From assembly GCF_000195295.1 (NCBI RefSeq), contig NC_015388.1, forward strand, positions 310,001 to 374,000: 64,000 bases of DNA, read 5' to 3'. Shown here piece after piece: positions 54,131 to 63,973 of this stretch. The position numbers and the translations under genes are program-made. Every line of letters begins with the position of its first letter. Positions within the stretch are counted from its first letter, which is position 1. A model generated the notes under the pieces. That model had not been told where the DNA came from. It saw only the letters and a program-made list of their open reading frames with translations, and did no database searches. Origin of the DNA: Desulfobacca acetoxidans DSM 11109 (lineage in GTDB: Bacteria > Desulfobacterota > Desulfobaccia > Desulfobaccales > Desulfobaccaceae).

Positions 54131-54597
54131 AACTTCTGGTGGATCAGACGTTGGGAAGCCTGGCCAAATGGTTGCGGATCATGGGCTTTGACGTGGAACA
54201 GATCAGATTACAGCCACAGAAGCTGCATACCTTGCCAACGTCAGTTAAAGATACTTACCTATTGAGTCGACAGACCGGTTTCCAGAGCAAAACGCCTCGA
54301 ACTGACTTGATTATCGTGGCATCTGACCGAACCGAGGACCAATTAGAGGAAGTCTGCCGCCGCTTGCCGGCATTGCTGACCGATTGGACGCCTCTTACCC
54401 GCTGTAGCCATTGCAACCAGCTCCTGTTGCCTCTTTCAGTCGAAGCTGCCCGGGATCGGGTTCCGGATTATGTCCTGAGAGAGCACCGGGTATTTTTTGA
54501 GTGTCCGGGGTGCCACCGGGTTTTTTGGGAGGGGAGTCACCAGCGCCGTATTCGGCGGCGGCTCCAAGAACTCAAAGAAAGACTTGCTAAACCCTGA
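54127..54597 (+). CDS. Mut7-C RNAse domain protein with zinc ribbon
   Basis: 156 residues. The N-terminal PIN-like part opens KLLVDQTLGSLAKWLRIMGF, with TDLIIVASDRTEDQLEEVCR, and a four-cysteine ribbon follows (RCSHCNQLL and FECPGCHRVFWEGSHQRRI). This is the Mut7-C family, predicted to cut RNA, named after a worm exonuclease domain. Acidic residues D6, D60 or so and D68 may form the active site. It overlaps the LolB-like gene by ATGA, so it is translated with it, which is surprising for a nuclease. Confidence 0.82.
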   Translation: MKLLVDQTLGSLAKWLRIMGFDVEQIRLQPQKLHTLPTSVKDTYLLSRQTGFQSKTPRTDLIIVASDRTEDQLEEVCRRLPALLTDWTPLTRCSHCNQLLLPLSVEAARDRVPDYVLREHRVFFECPGCHRVFWEGSHQRRIRRRLQELKERLAKP

Positions 54598-54739
54598 AAT
54601 TGCCTCGCAGAATGATTCCTCAGGGAACCCTGAATCACCCGTAATCCGTGAAAAGTTGATTGGCGATCCGTCAGCTTTTATCTGCCCAGGCCAATAAACC
54701 TTTGGCACCAAGAACTTCTTATTCCAGAGGAAATTAACT

Positions 54740-55159
54740 ATGGCAAACTATAGCGAACTGGCCGGAAAACTAGTCCGGCTGATCTTTTTATATGGGAAGA
54801 ATTTCCCCGTCAACTGTAGTCGCCGACTGTGGCTGATGGTTAAATCCGGCGGGCTCTGGTGCCAGAAACGCCGGCTGGCCAAACAATACCGTCGTCTGGG
54901 AGAAAGTGTCTTTCTCCAACTGGAGGCCGGGGAGGTTAACCCTCTGCTCCAGGAAGAGGTAAAGGACCAAATTGCCGCTCTCCAGACACTTCAGGCAAAT
55001 ATTCTGATCCGACGGGAAGCCCAGGCGCAGATCCGGGAGCGGATCAGAGCTACTTCATACCGACTGCCCCAGCCGTGGGCAGCTTCGGAATCGAAATCGG
55101 CACCGGTCACAGAGACTCAGACCGAATTCGCGCCAAAACCTGAAAATCAGGGTGATTGA
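54740..55159 (+). CDS. Hypothetical coiled-coil protein
   Basis: 139 residues with AGAGGAA before the ATG. The N-terminus is basic and helical (GKLVRLIFLYGKNFPVNCSR), the middle is a coiled coil (EVKDQIAALQTLQANILIRR, about 65-105) and the tail is disordered and rich in Pro and Glu. No known family recognised. No signal peptide. It probably follows the Mut7-C gene in the same transcript. Confidence 0.6.
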   Translation: MANYSELAGKLVRLIFLYGKNFPVNCSRRLWLMVKSGGLWCQKRRLAKQYRRLGESVFLQLEAGEVNPLLQEEVKDQIAALQTLQANILIRREAQAQIRERIRATSYRLPQPWAASESKSAPVTETQTEFAPKPENQGD

Positions 55160-55331
55160 TTATCGGATTATTGGAGGTGTGTGGCTAAACGGTCTGGCCC
55201 GGTTGACCTGCAAATTAACCCGCGGGTATTAACTTCTGGCAAACAAGGAACTAAATTCGCCTTGTTTAATCAGCTAGTTAAAGACATTGTCATTTGCGTT
55301 TCAAATCGAATTTGGCACAAGGAGGATAACC

Positions 55332-55802
55332 ATGCAATGCCGTCTCTTACAGCTATCCCCCATCGTCCTTATCGTCTGGATATTAATCTCCTGGCTGTTC
55401 TCTTCCCCGGCTGCTGCCCAACCCCAGCTTTTCACCGATGATGTCTTTACCCCGCTCTCTCTCGGGTATGAGGCCCTACGGTCCGGCAATAATGAAGCGG
55501 CCCGGATGCAATTTGAAAAAGCCATCAAAATCGATCGTTATAATCCTTATGCCCTTAATAACCTTGCTGTCCTGATGGAGCGGGAGGGTAAACTGAAGGA
55601 AGCCATGGCCTATCTGCTCGAAGCCGAGACTTATGCCGCAGAGTACCTGAATAAACCCGATGAAATCTGCGACATCGGCGGATTGTGTCTGGCAGTAAAC
55701 CCGGCGGGCAAAAAAAGTCAGAAAAGTAGCATTGCTCCGCTAATCCATGGGAATATCAATCTATTGCGGATCAAGATCGGGAAAGACAAAAGCGGCGGGT
55801 AG
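55332..55802 (+). CDS. Exported TPR protein, small
   Basis: 156 residues from ATG 55332 with AAGGAGG eight bases upstream; the frame runs back to 55287 without a site. Signal peptide about 1-30 (LISWLFSSPAAAQ). Then two TPR-like units (LSLGYEALRSGNNEAARMQF and ALNNLAVLMEREGKLKEAMA) and a C-terminal part with CDIGGLC. A strong GGAGG-GTG start at 55181 opens another frame that overlaps this gene's first 110 bases. It converges with the PEP-synthase-like gene (27-base gap). Confidence 0.65.
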   Translation: MQCRLLQLSPIVLIVWILISWLFSSPAAAQPQLFTDDVFTPLSLGYEALRSGNNEAARMQFEKAIKIDRYNPYALNNLAVLMEREGKLKEAMAYLLEAETYAAEYLNKPDEICDIGGLCLAVNPAGKKSQKSSIAPLIHGNINLLRIKIGKDKSGG

Positions 55803-55828
55803 CAAAAAGTATCAGGACTATTTTCCAT

Positions 55829-58387
55829 TCAGGCGTTTATAAAGCTGAGGCTGAAATCCCTCTCCTTAAAGGCCTGGAAGAGCCGGTCTATGACCGCATC
55901 GCTGGACAGGGCGAGGTCCAGTTGCCGGGAGAAGGCCAGCAGATTGCCGACCGATTCGAGGATTTCTTCGGTTTCCATGAGCGAATACTTGACCAATCGA
56001 GCCCGCACCATATCTCCCACCGCCTGAGACTTGAAACCCAGGTCGCTGAGGATCAGGCTGAGCAGTCGGGCCCGGCGCTCCCGGCGCTCGATGTTGGCGG
56101 CGCCACCTTTGAATTGGAAGCTGATATAATTTTCGTTCGTTTCGGAGGAGACATAGGCGTCCAGAATGCCGAAGTGGTAGCCCAATCTGGAGTTAAAATT
56201 TAAGTACGTGTCAGTGATAATGGCAAAGCTCTTGCCTCCCAAATCGGTATCGGCCTTGTTCATATCGTACAGGGTATTGGCGAATACCGACATAAAGCCC
56301 TTAAAATCTACGGAAACCTGCCCGGCCCACCTGATCTGTGGATGGTGAAAGCCCCGTAACACTGCCAGGAAGGGCCGGGAAGTGATGTCGCTCTCCTCCA
56401 CCACAGACTTGCCTTTGACCGCCAGCCCCCCTCCAAGGTCCAGGATAAACAGGTTTAGGGGCAGATCGCTCTTGAGTCGGCAGACACCACTGGATTTAAC
56501 GGATTGTTCCACATCCAGGGCGAACATGGCATCCATCGCCTTCTCATGGCAGAAGCGGGTAATGTCGTGCAAGGTCTGACAGTGGTTAGGATTAAAATCC
56601 GCACCGGTCGGGTCAAGCAGATTCAGCGGCGTGGTTTTTTTCAGAATCTGCCTAAGCTTCTGGAATATCGGGTCGCCTCGCAGGATATCTTCCTTGCGGC
56701 TGCGGCGCTCTCGCGTTAATAATTCCGGCAGTACACCAGGGTAGACCCGCGCTGCGTCGGCGTCAACAGTCACCATTTGACCTTGTTGCAAAGTGCGCAG
56801 GGCTCCTCCCACCTCCACCAGGGTGGGCACTCGAAATTCCCGCGCTATGATAGTCATATGGTCTGTGGGGCTACCTACCTCGGTGATAATAGCGGCAATA
56901 CGGTTCATGACCAGAACCAGGCGGGCGGAAGGTTGGCGGGCCACCACCACGACACCGGAAGGGATATCGGCAATTTCCTCTTCCCGCCGCACAATATAAA
57001 CCGGACCGGCGGCGACGCCGCCTACGGCGCGGATACCGAACCGCAACAGCGGGGGGATGGGCTCCCAGGTAGAGACCTCTCTTTCCTCGGCCTTGTCGGA
57101 AAATGCCGCCGCCATGACCCGCAACGGTCGAGATTGGAGGATAACTATGGAACCATTCTGATCCGTGGCCCACTCAATGTCCTGAGGTCTCCCAAAATGT
57201 TTTTCTAGCTGCAGAGCCATTGCCGCCAGTTCTTTGATCTGCCGATCGTTCAGACAGGGCGCCTGGGCCTGATCCGGCGGCAGGACGATCTCCTCTACCC
57301 CTGGGCCCTCCTGACAGCGCAGGGCCTTGCCCTTGGTAGCAATGCGCCGCTGACACACCGGCAGTGTGCTCTCCCGTCCGACCTCATAAATATCGGGCGA
57401 GACCGTCCCATCCACTGCAAATTTTCCCAGGCCCCAGACCGCTGAGATAATTATACGATTACCGTAAGGCGCCTGGGGGTCCACGGTGAACATGACACCA
57501 CTGGCCTGCGCCGGGATCATCTCCAGGCAACCCACTGCCATGGGAAGTTCATTGAGGGAGAATCTCTGATATTTCCAATAGAAGATAGCCCGTGAGGTAA
57601 ACTTGCTGGCCACTACGGCCCGGTAGTGATCGATCAAGTCTGCCGGATCGACGTGGAGCAGGGTGGCAAACTGGCCGGCAAAAGAAAACTCTTCATCTTC
57701 CCCTACTGCACTGGAGCGCACCGAAATATACCTACTTCCCAAGGAAGGAACCGCTTTTCGGATGGTTGCGGCTAGGTCGACGGGGACGTCCGCCTGCAGC
57801 ACCGATTCCTGCAGTTCCCGGCTAACCCGTTCGAGACCCGCCAGGTCGGTTATATCGGTATCCGATAATTTCTCCTGCAACACCTTGGACAGGCTGGAGC
57901 CTTCCAGGAACCTTTGATAAGCCGCCGCCGTGATAGCAAAGCCTGAAGGAACCGGAAGATGCAGGCGATTGCGGATTTCTCCTAAATTCGCCATCTTGCC
58001 GCCGCAGCTGGCAGCCATCTCATGGTTGATCTCAGATATCGGCAGGATATAGGGAGTGGCTGGGATACTCGGAACGGCAGTGAGATCCTGGCTGATAACC
58101 GCCTGAATCTTCTGATGCACCAGTACTAACTCCTGGTAGCGGTTCTGGGTCAGTTGATTGAGGGCGCTGATGATCTCTCTGACATAATTTCCTAAGAGGT
58201 CGACCTGGGTTTTCAGATAGCCGGTGTCAAACAGGTAGTTGCCGCTAAGCTTTTCCTCCATATCCGCCATGGTGGCCAGAGCCAGGTTGTTATTGTCCAA
58301 CAAGCGGCGGAAATAATTGAATTTCTCTTGCAGGTGGACCTGATCGTCTTCTGCTTCTTTCAGAAATCGGCGGAAAAATTTAAACAT
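55829..58387 (-). CDS. PEP-synthase-like protein with an unfamiliar C-terminal domain
   Basis: 852 residues from ATG 58387 (the frame extends to 58453 inside the receiver gene). Residues 1-130 are helical. Then comes the pyruvate-phosphate-dikinase type ATP-binding domain (CGGKMANLGEIRNRLHLPVP, about 155 to 440; VRSSAVGEDEEFSFAGQFAT) and the swivelling phospho-histidine domain with H510 (VGSPTDHMTIIAREFRVPTL). The C-terminal 290 residues do not show the usual PEP-binding barrel; instead there are HDITRFCHEKAMDAMF and FILDLGGGLAVKGKSVVEE. So it may phosphorylate itself from ATP and pass phosphate to an unknown acceptor. The gene follows a receiver gene by 17 bases and a kinase further upstream. 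Confidence 0.78.
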   Translation of the reverse strand: MFKFFRRFLKEAEDDQVHLQEKFNYFRRLLDNNNLALATMADMEEKLSGNYLFDTGYLKTQVDLLGNYVREIISALNQLTQNRYQELVLVHQKIQAVISQDLTAVPSIPATPYILPISEINHEMAASCGGKMANLGEIRNRLHLPVPSGFAITAAAYQRFLEGSSLSKVLQEKLSDTDITDLAGLERVSRELQESVLQADVPVDLAATIRKAVPSLGSRYISVRSSAVGEDEEFSFAGQFATLLHVDPADLIDHYRAVVASKFTSRAIFYWKYQRFSLNELPMAVGCLEMIPAQASGVMFTVDPQAPYGNRIIISAVWGLGKFAVDGTVSPDIYEVGRESTLPVCQRRIATKGKALRCQEGPGVEEIVLPPDQAQAPCLNDRQIKELAAMALQLEKHFGRPQDIEWATDQNGSIVILQSRPLRVMAAAFSDKAEEREVSTWEPIPPLLRFGIRAVGGVAAGPVYIVRREEEIADIPSGVVVVARQPSARLVLVMNRIAAIITEVGSPTDHMTIIAREFRVPTLVEVGGALRTLQQGQMVTVDADAARVYPGVLPELLTRERRSRKEDILRGDPIFQKLRQILKKTTPLNLLDPTGADFNPNHCQTLHDITRFCHEKAMDAMFALDVEQSVKSSGVCRLKSDLPLNLFILDLGGGLAVKGKSVVEESDITSRPFLAVLRGFHHPQIRWAGQVSVDFKGFMSVFANTLYDMNKADTDLGGKSFAIITDTYLNFNSRLGYHFGILDAYVSSETNENYISFQFKGGAANIERRERRARLLSLILSDLGFKSQAVGDMVRARLVKYSLMETEEILESVGNLLAFSRQLDLALSSDAVIDRLFQAFKERDFSLSFINA

Positions 58388-58404
58388 ATAAAGCTGGTCG
58401 GGTT

Positions 58405-58812
58405 CTAGGAATGTCCCTTGAGGGCCTTGAGCTCTTTTTGCATCTTGCGCCACTCCAGAGCGCGCTTCAAGGTGATGAGAATGGCTTCCTGCCGGAATGG
58501 CTTGGTAATATAGTCATAAGCCCCCTTTTGGATGGCTTCCTCTGCTGTTTCTATCGTGCCGTAGGCGGTGATCATTATGATGGGCAATGTCGGGTCCATT
58601 TTTTTCACCGTATCGATAAGATCCATGCCATCCAACAGGGGCATCTTGAGGTCGGTGATGAGCAGGTCAAATAGCTCTTCCTGGAGAAGTTTGGACACTT
58701 CCAGAGGATTATTGGTGGTCACTACTTCGTAGCTGGTTTTTCCCGTAATGATGGCCTTGAGCAGCCGGAGCATATTGGGTTCGTCATCTACGACCAGAAT
58801 TCTCTCAGGCAT
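58405..58812 (-). CDS. Single-domain response regulator
   Basis: 135 residues: a receiver only. The acidic pair D9-D10, phosphorylation site D54 (LLITDLKMPLLDGMD), the Thr/Ala switch ITAYGT and the lysine in YITKPFRQ are all intact. No output domain, as in CheY-type messengers or phosphorelay steps. It ends 17 bases before the PEP-synthase-like gene and starts 90 bases after the kinase, so the three form one operon. Confidence 0.9.
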   Translation of the reverse strand: MPERILVVDDEPNMLRLLKAIITGKTSYEVVTTNNPLEVSKLLQEELFDLLITDLKMPLLDGMDLIDTVKKMDPTLPIIMITAYGTIETAEEAIQKGAYDYITKPFRQEAILITLKRALEWRKMQKELKALKGHS

Positions 58813-58902
58813 GTCCTCCTCCTCATCGATGCGCGAACATCATAATTGAGTATTTGTTAGTGATACTCGTTAACTGCTGATAGCCGGAAGCCGGTTTCGA
58901 GC

Positions 58903-61236
58903 TTAAGGGGCTTCTGGATTCGACACGACTGACCGGTCTTCGAGGCTGCCTAATTCGCTCGGGGAGGCCAGCGGCAGTTGAACCGTAAAAGAGGTCCCAT
59001 GTTTACCAGGATAATCTTCCACCGGATAGCTGACAAAACTAATGTTGCCACCAAATTTGGTGATAATGCCATAACACATGGATAGTCCCAGGCCGGTGCC
59101 TTCACCAACTTTTTTGGTGGTGAAGAAGGGATCGAAGATCTTGGGCTGATCTTTCTTTGGAATCCCCCTGCCCGTGTCGGAGAATTCGATCATGACCTTC
59201 TGACGGTCATGGGTTAAAGCGGTCTTGACCTTGAGGAGGCCGCCGCCTTTCATGGCTGCTACGGCGTTGTTGATCAGGTTGATAAACACCTGTTGCAGTT
59301 CCTGCGGATCACCCTTTACCTGGGGTAACCCAGGTTGAAAGTTGGTTTCGAGACGGATCTTTTTGGTAAGTAGGGTATTTTTCACCACCTGAATCATTTT
59401 GTCTAAAGTATTATTGATATCGGTGACAATCTCGATACGCTCCGGGGTCCGGGCAAAGGTCATGAGATTCTCTACAATTTTTTTACATTTGAGACCTTCT
59501 TCTTCAATTATTTTCAAGGTTTCGTGGAGATCCGGCATCTGTTCCGTCTGTTCCAGCAGAATTTCACTAAACCCTAAGATAACCGAGATCGGATTGTTGA
59601 TTTCATGGGCTACTCCGGCAGCCAGGGTGCCGATGGATGCAAGCTTTTCCATGTTAATGAGACGGTCCTCCATAGTTTTCCGACCGGTAACATCCCGGGA
59701 AATGATCTCATAGGCGTAGACCTGGCCGAATTCATCTTTCAATCCAACAATGCTGGTGGAAAACCAGAATTCCCGGTCGCCGATGCTCACCTGGTGGCGT
59801 TTGCTGCGTGACCTCCCCGTATTCCGGATCTCCTGTATCCACTCCATATGAAAATCAGCGGATTTGTCGGACATTACTTCATAGAAAGTGCGACCGATAA
59901 AATCTTCAGGAAGGACACATGTGTCTCCAGAAACCTCCTGGGTTGGCGGGGTACCGATCGACTGTCGGTGAGAAAGAAAATTGGCGGCAAAGCGATTAAT
60001 GGAAAGGATGCGGCCCTCATTATCGACCGTATAGATCAGGTCTGTAGCGTTTTCCACCAGGCCTTTATAGCGCGCTTCAGACTTTTGCAGTTCCTTCCTC
60101 TGGATTTCTACTTCTTTTTGCAGGGAGCCCGTGAACTGGCGTTCAAAGCGATAATTAATCATAAACATGGCGCCGAAGAGGACGAAAATACCGATAATAA
60201 TCTGGAGAAAAAACTGCCGCTTATATACCGAGTGGATGGCGCCTTCCACTTCTCCGGCAGCGGCAACGACGGCTACGGACCAGAAATAAGGGTCTTGGTG
60301 ATGGGTAATGACGTCCTGCCCAATTAACTTAACCGGGGCATAGGCGATGAGTTTTTTAATTTCCCCGCCAGCCTGGCCTTTATGCCAGCCGGAGATATAT
60401 TCCCCCCACCCTTCCTGGCCGGCCAGCATTTTTTGGCGTTGGATTTGATTGATGGCGTCAAATGAAATAGCCGGCATCCGGGCTTTGCGCACCTCAAAGG
60501 CATTCTTGCCGATAAAGTCCCGTTCGGGGTGGTATAAAAAAATCTCCTGACTATCCATAATCCAGCCATAGCCAGTTTTACCGCTCTGAATATCCCTGGT
60601 GAATTTTTTGGCCAGATAGTGCGCATCAATGAAAAAAGTCAGAACCCCGGCAGGATCGCCAGAGGGATGCGGATGACTTTCATCCACGGATTCCTCATAC
60701 GTGGGCACGGCCATGATCATAATAAGGCGGCCAACATAATTAGGCAGTTGTGTCTGCACCGGAGCTACAAAGATATGTCCCTTATTTTGAGGGGCGAGAG
60801 CCCACTTCAGGTATGGCTTGGCCTGAAAAGACCCGGTAACGATATGTTCCACCCCTCGTTCATCCACCGAGTAGGCCCGGGTCCCGTCTTTATTGACCCG
60901 GCGAATCTCTATCACTCCTTCCTCACGAACGCTGGAGAGAGTTACCCGCATACGGTTGGCCCAAGTCAGGTGCTCCAGATACTGGATGGAGGGGGATAGA
61001 TTTAGGGTGCTGAGTTCTCGTTTCAGGAAGTTGATGTCCTGTTCCAACAGACTGGCGGTGTGCCTGGCCAGAATCAACTGCTGTTGATTGAAATCCTCTT
61101 TGATGATACGACGCATCTGGTCGGCGGAGATATAGCCCAGATACAGTCCGACACCCAAGAGAAAGACGGTAACTATCAGCATCGCAATGAGGGCATATCT
61201 TGAGGAAAGAAAGCTAAAGCGTCTCATGCCAGGCAT
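58903..61236 (-). CDS. Cache/PAS sensor histidine kinase
   Basis: 777 residues. Membrane helix (about 14-35), a large periplasmic dCache-type sensor (about 36-340; YGWIMDSQEIFLYHPERDFI), second helix (about 342-360), a PAS domain (about 392-520; ENATDLIYTVDNEGRILSIN), HisKA with H544 (AAGVAHEINNPISVILGFSE) and HATPase (FINLINNAVAAMKGGG, DTGRGIPKK, EGTGLGLSMCYGI). The single-Cache layout suggests an organic acid or amino acid signal. It should phosphorylate the receiver downstream. The start may be ATG 61227. Confidence 0.92.
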   Translation of the reverse strand: MPGMRRFSFLSSRYALIAMLIVTVFLLGVGLYLGYISADQMRRIIKEDFNQQQLILARHTASLLEQDINFLKRELSTLNLSPSIQYLEHLTWANRMRVTLSSVREEGVIEIRRVNKDGTRAYSVDERGVEHIVTGSFQAKPYLKWALAPQNKGHIFVAPVQTQLPNYVGRLIMIMAVPTYEESVDESHPHPSGDPAGVLTFFIDAHYLAKKFTRDIQSGKTGYGWIMDSQEIFLYHPERDFIGKNAFEVRKARMPAISFDAINQIQRQKMLAGQEGWGEYISGWHKGQAGGEIKKLIAYAPVKLIGQDVITHHQDPYFWSVAVVAAAGEVEGAIHSVYKRQFFLQIIIGIFVLFGAMFMINYRFERQFTGSLQKEVEIQRKELQKSEARYKGLVENATDLIYTVDNEGRILSINRFAANFLSHRQSIGTPPTQEVSGDTCVLPEDFIGRTFYEVMSDKSADFHMEWIQEIRNTGRSRSKRHQVSIGDREFWFSTSIVGLKDEFGQVYAYEIISRDVTGRKTMEDRLINMEKLASIGTLAAGVAHEINNPISVILGFSEILLEQTEQMPDLHETLKIIEEEGLKCKKIVENLMTFARTPERIEIVTDINNTLDKMIQVVKNTLLTKKIRLETNFQPGLPQVKGDPQELQQVFINLINNAVAAMKGGGLLKVKTALTHDRQKVMIEFSDTGRGIPKKDQPKIFDPFFTTKKVGEGTGLGLSMCYGIITKFGGNISFVSYPVEDYPGKHGTSFTVQLPLASPSELGSLEDRSVVSNPEAP

Positions 61237-61407
61237 CCTAGGTTACATTGCACTCACCTGCTTTTGTAGCCACTGCAATTCCTTATGGTCATCAATGCTA
61301 CTCCCCCATATAAAAAATCATCTGTAGGGTCGGGTGCATCTTCTTTTATCGATAAAATGCCTTTTCGGTCGGATAAATTGTTATTTTTGCGTCATCTCAC
61401 GCCATTT

Positions 61408-61608
61408 CTAAGTTGCTCGGCGTCCCAATAACAGGAGAAGTCCCAGGGCCAGTATGGCATAGGCCACTAAAGAGCCATATTTTTGTACGGCTATATCAGT
61501 GCCGGTCCATACCCGCCGCCGCCTGGCCGATCGCCGATTGAAATTGACCACCAGCAGGAGAATCATGCCGATAAGTGCCAGCAGTGACCCTAAATGTGCA
61601 TGTTCCAT
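61408..61608 (-). CDS. Small membrane protein, unknown
   Basis: 66 residues: helix LGSLLALIGMILLLVVNF, a very basic loop RRSARRRRVWTG, then helix VAYAILALGLLLLLGRR. The positive-inside rule puts the loop in the cytoplasm. No family recognised. It lies about 170 bases after the kinase start in the opposite sense of control, so it is probably its own unit. Confidence 0.6.
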   Translation of the reverse strand: MEHAHLGSLLALIGMILLLVVNFNRRSARRRRVWTGTDIAVQKYGSLVAYAILALGLLLLLGRRAT

Positions 61609-61971
61609 GATGTGCCCTTAAATAAACTTTAGACAGAAATTTCAGTAATTTTTTTCTTTTATTGTAAAGCCTCACCGCAGCGTCTTCAATAAAAATCGCT
61701 GTTTTCGCAAGTTTGGCTTTTATAAAAACAGTGAGCCGTGGGCGGTGGGCGGTGAGCAGCCGCCATGGTCTGTTTTCATATTTCGCTGTGATCACCAGAA
61801 CATGCCAATTTATATACCAAGTATACCCATACGACCGCAAAAGGCAAGGCATGGCGCAATATTCCAGGATGGGGATGGAAATCGGATTTTTTGTGATATA
61901 TTTGCAGGTCAAAAATATCTTGGTAAAGTATACTCTCTTATTAAGATAAAATGAATTCAGGGGGGTTAATC
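61609..61971. other. 363-base gap with repeat B
   Basis: Holds the family B repeat at 61721-61816 and a TATACT box at about 61929 before the carbonic anhydrase. No gene seen. Confidence 0.4.
61721..61816 (+). repeat. Dispersed repeat family B, copy 2
   Basis: TATAAAAACAGTGAGCCGTG, GGCGGTGAGCAGCCGCCATG, TTTTCATATTTCGCTGTGAT and CACCAGAACATGCCAATTTA. Near-identical right half to 13187-13296. Confidence 0.72.
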
Positions 61972-62598
61972 ATGTCTAAAGCAGCGGCAGGAGCCAAAGT
62001 TGCCCTGGAGAATCTTATTGCCGGTAATCAGCGTTTTTGCCAGAATATGCGAGCGCCGCGTGAATTTAGCATCCGGCGGGAAAAGTTAACCAAGGGTCAG
62101 AAGCCCATGGCAGCAGTATTGGGTTGTTCCGATTCCCGAGTTTCGCCTGAGCTTCTTTTCGACATGAATCTCGGAGAAATTTTCGTGGTCCGCACCGCTG
62201 GCCAGGTGCTGGATTCGGTTTCCCTGGCCAGCATCGAATACGCCGTAGAACATCTGGAGGTTCCTCTGCTGATGGTATTGGGACATGAACATTGCGGCGC
62301 CGTCAATGCCGCCATCGCGCATGAGGGCCAGTTGCACGGGCGCGTCGGCCAATTGTTGGGTAAGATTACGCCTTCGATTGCCCAGGCGCGGGAACTCCAA
62401 CCTGCTCCGGAGGATTTTGCCGAAACCGTGACTGATCTGAATATTTATGCCATCGCCCGGCAACTTTTTGACCAAAGTGATATTGTTCGACTCTTCGTTT
62501 TAGATGGTAAGGTGCGCCTGGTTTTGGCCAAATATCTCCTCAATTCTGGGGAGGTAAAGATGCTTGAGGCCAATTACCGGCCGGCGGATAATCTTTAA
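61972..62598 (+). CDS. Beta-class carbonic anhydrase
   Basis: 208 residues from ATG 61972 (GGGGGG upstream; ATG 61951 has none). Zinc ligands C52 ([12 protein letters not shown]), H105 and C108 ([12 protein letters not shown]), with the D54-R56 dyad in place. It interconverts CO2 and bicarbonate in the cytoplasm. It would supply bicarbonate to anabolic carboxylations. It is followed closely by glmM (16-base gap). Confidence 0.93.
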   Translation: MSKAAAGAKVALENLIAGNQRFCQNMRAPREFSIRREKLTKGQKPMAAVLGCSDSRVSPELLFDMNLGEIFVVRTAGQVLDSVSLASIEYAVEHLEVPLLMVLGHEHCGAVNAAIAHEGQLHGRVGQLLGKITPSIAQARELQPAPEDFAETVTDLNIYAIARQLFDQSDIVRLFVLDGKVRLVLAKYLLNSGEVKMLEANYRPADNL

Positions 62599-62614
62599 GA
62601 CAAGAGGAAACTGC

Positions 62615-63973
62615 ATGAGAAAATTATTCGGCACCGACGGCATTCGTGGGGTAGCCAACGAATACCCCATGACTGCCGACGTAGCCCTCAAACTTGGCAA
62701 TGTTATCGCCTATGTAGTAAAGAACGGGGCGAGACGGCACCGCATCGTGGTGGGCAAAGACACGCGGCTCTCTGGTTATATCCTGGAATACGCCATAACC
62801 GCTGGCATCTGCTCTATGGGGGTGGACGTCATGTTAGTTGGACCTATGCCAACCCCGGGCATTGCTTTTATCACCAGTTCGATGCGGGCCGATGCCGGCG
62901 TCGTGATCTCTGCCTCCCATAACCCTTATCAAGACAACGGCATCAAGTTTTTCTCTCATGAGGGTCTTAAGCTGCCGGATGAGATGGAGGTTCGCATGGA
63001 GGAGTTGATGCTCAACCCGGAGTTGGGCAGCCACTGCCCCACGGCCACTGGTGTTGGCCAGGCCTTGCGGATAGATGATGCCTCCGGCCGCTATAACTCG
63101 TATTTAAAGAGCACCCTGCCAAAAAATCTGGACTTCAAAGGTTTCAAGATCGTCCTTGATTGCGCCCACGGCGCCGCATACAAAGTTGCCCCGGCGGTGT
63201 TGCAGGAACTGGGTGCCGAGGTCATTCCCTTCGGCGTCAGGCCCAATGGCAAGAACATCAACCGACAGTGCGGCTCCACCTATCCGGCGACCATTCAATC
63301 TCTGGTACGGCGGCACGATGCCGATATCGGCATCGCCCTGGACGGCGACGGCGACCGGGTGATCTGCGTCGACCATCAGGGCAACATCGTCGATGGTGAC
63401 CATATTATGGCTATCTGCAGTCATCACCTGCATGAGAAAGGCGACTTGCGCAAAAAAACCCTGGTGGCCACGGTGATGAGCAATATGGGGCTGGAGATTG
63501 CTCTCAAAAAGATGGGCTGCCGTTTGATCCGAACCCAGGTAGGCGACCGTTACGTCATCGAACGGATGCTCCAAGGCGGCTATAATTTGGGGGGTGAACA
63601 ATCAGGACACATTATCTTTTGGGACCACAGCACCACCGGCGACGGGACCCTGAGCGCCCTCCAACTGCTGGCCATTATGCATTCTACGGGCAGATCCTTG
63701 GCCGACCTGGCCAAGATTATGGAGGTCTATCCCCAAGCCCTGCTCAACGTTAGGGTGCGGGAGAAAAAAGACCTGAGCCAAATCCCACCTATATATCAGG
63801 GTATTCGCGCCGCTGAAGAAAAACTCGGCGATCGGGGGCGACTGCTTATCCGTTACTCCGGTACCGAAGCGAAGCTGCGGGTCATGTGCGAGGGGGAAGA
63901 CCCTGAGGAAGTGGAAGCCATTGCTCAGGAGATCGCCGATCTGATCGAAACTCATTTAGGGATTGAGGATTGA
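62615..63973 (+). CDS. glmM: Phosphoglucosamine mutase
   Basis: 452 residues from ATG 62615, with AGAGGAAA upstream. N-terminal [14 protein letters not shown], the phosphoserine S101 in [19 protein letters not shown], the metal loop [13 protein letters not shown], the sugar loop [10 protein letters not shown] and the C-terminal phosphate site [13 protein letters not shown]. It converts glucosamine-6-phosphate to glucosamine-1-phosphate for UDP-GlcNAc. It ends just before the window edge. Confidence 0.96.
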   Translation: MRKLFGTDGIRGVANEYPMTADVALKLGNVIAYVVKNGARRHRIVVGKDTRLSGYILEYAITAGICSMGVDVMLVGPMPTPGIAFITSSMRADAGVVISASHNPYQDNGIKFFSHEGLKLPDEMEVRMEELMLNPELGSHCPTATGVGQALRIDDASGRYNSYLKSTLPKNLDFKGFKIVLDCAHGAAYKVAPAVLQELGAEVIPFGVRPNGKNINRQCGSTYPATIQSLVRRHDADIGIALDGDGDRVICVDHQGNIVDGDHIMAICSHHLHEKGDLRKKTLVATVMSNMGLEIALKKMGCRLIRTQVGDRYVIERMLQGGYNLGGEQSGHIIFWDHSTTGDGTLSALQLLAIMHSTGRSLADLAKIMEVYPQALLNVRVREKKDLSQIPPIYQGIRAAEEKLGDRGRLLIRYSGTEAKLRVMCEGEDPEEVEAIAQEIADLIETHLGIED

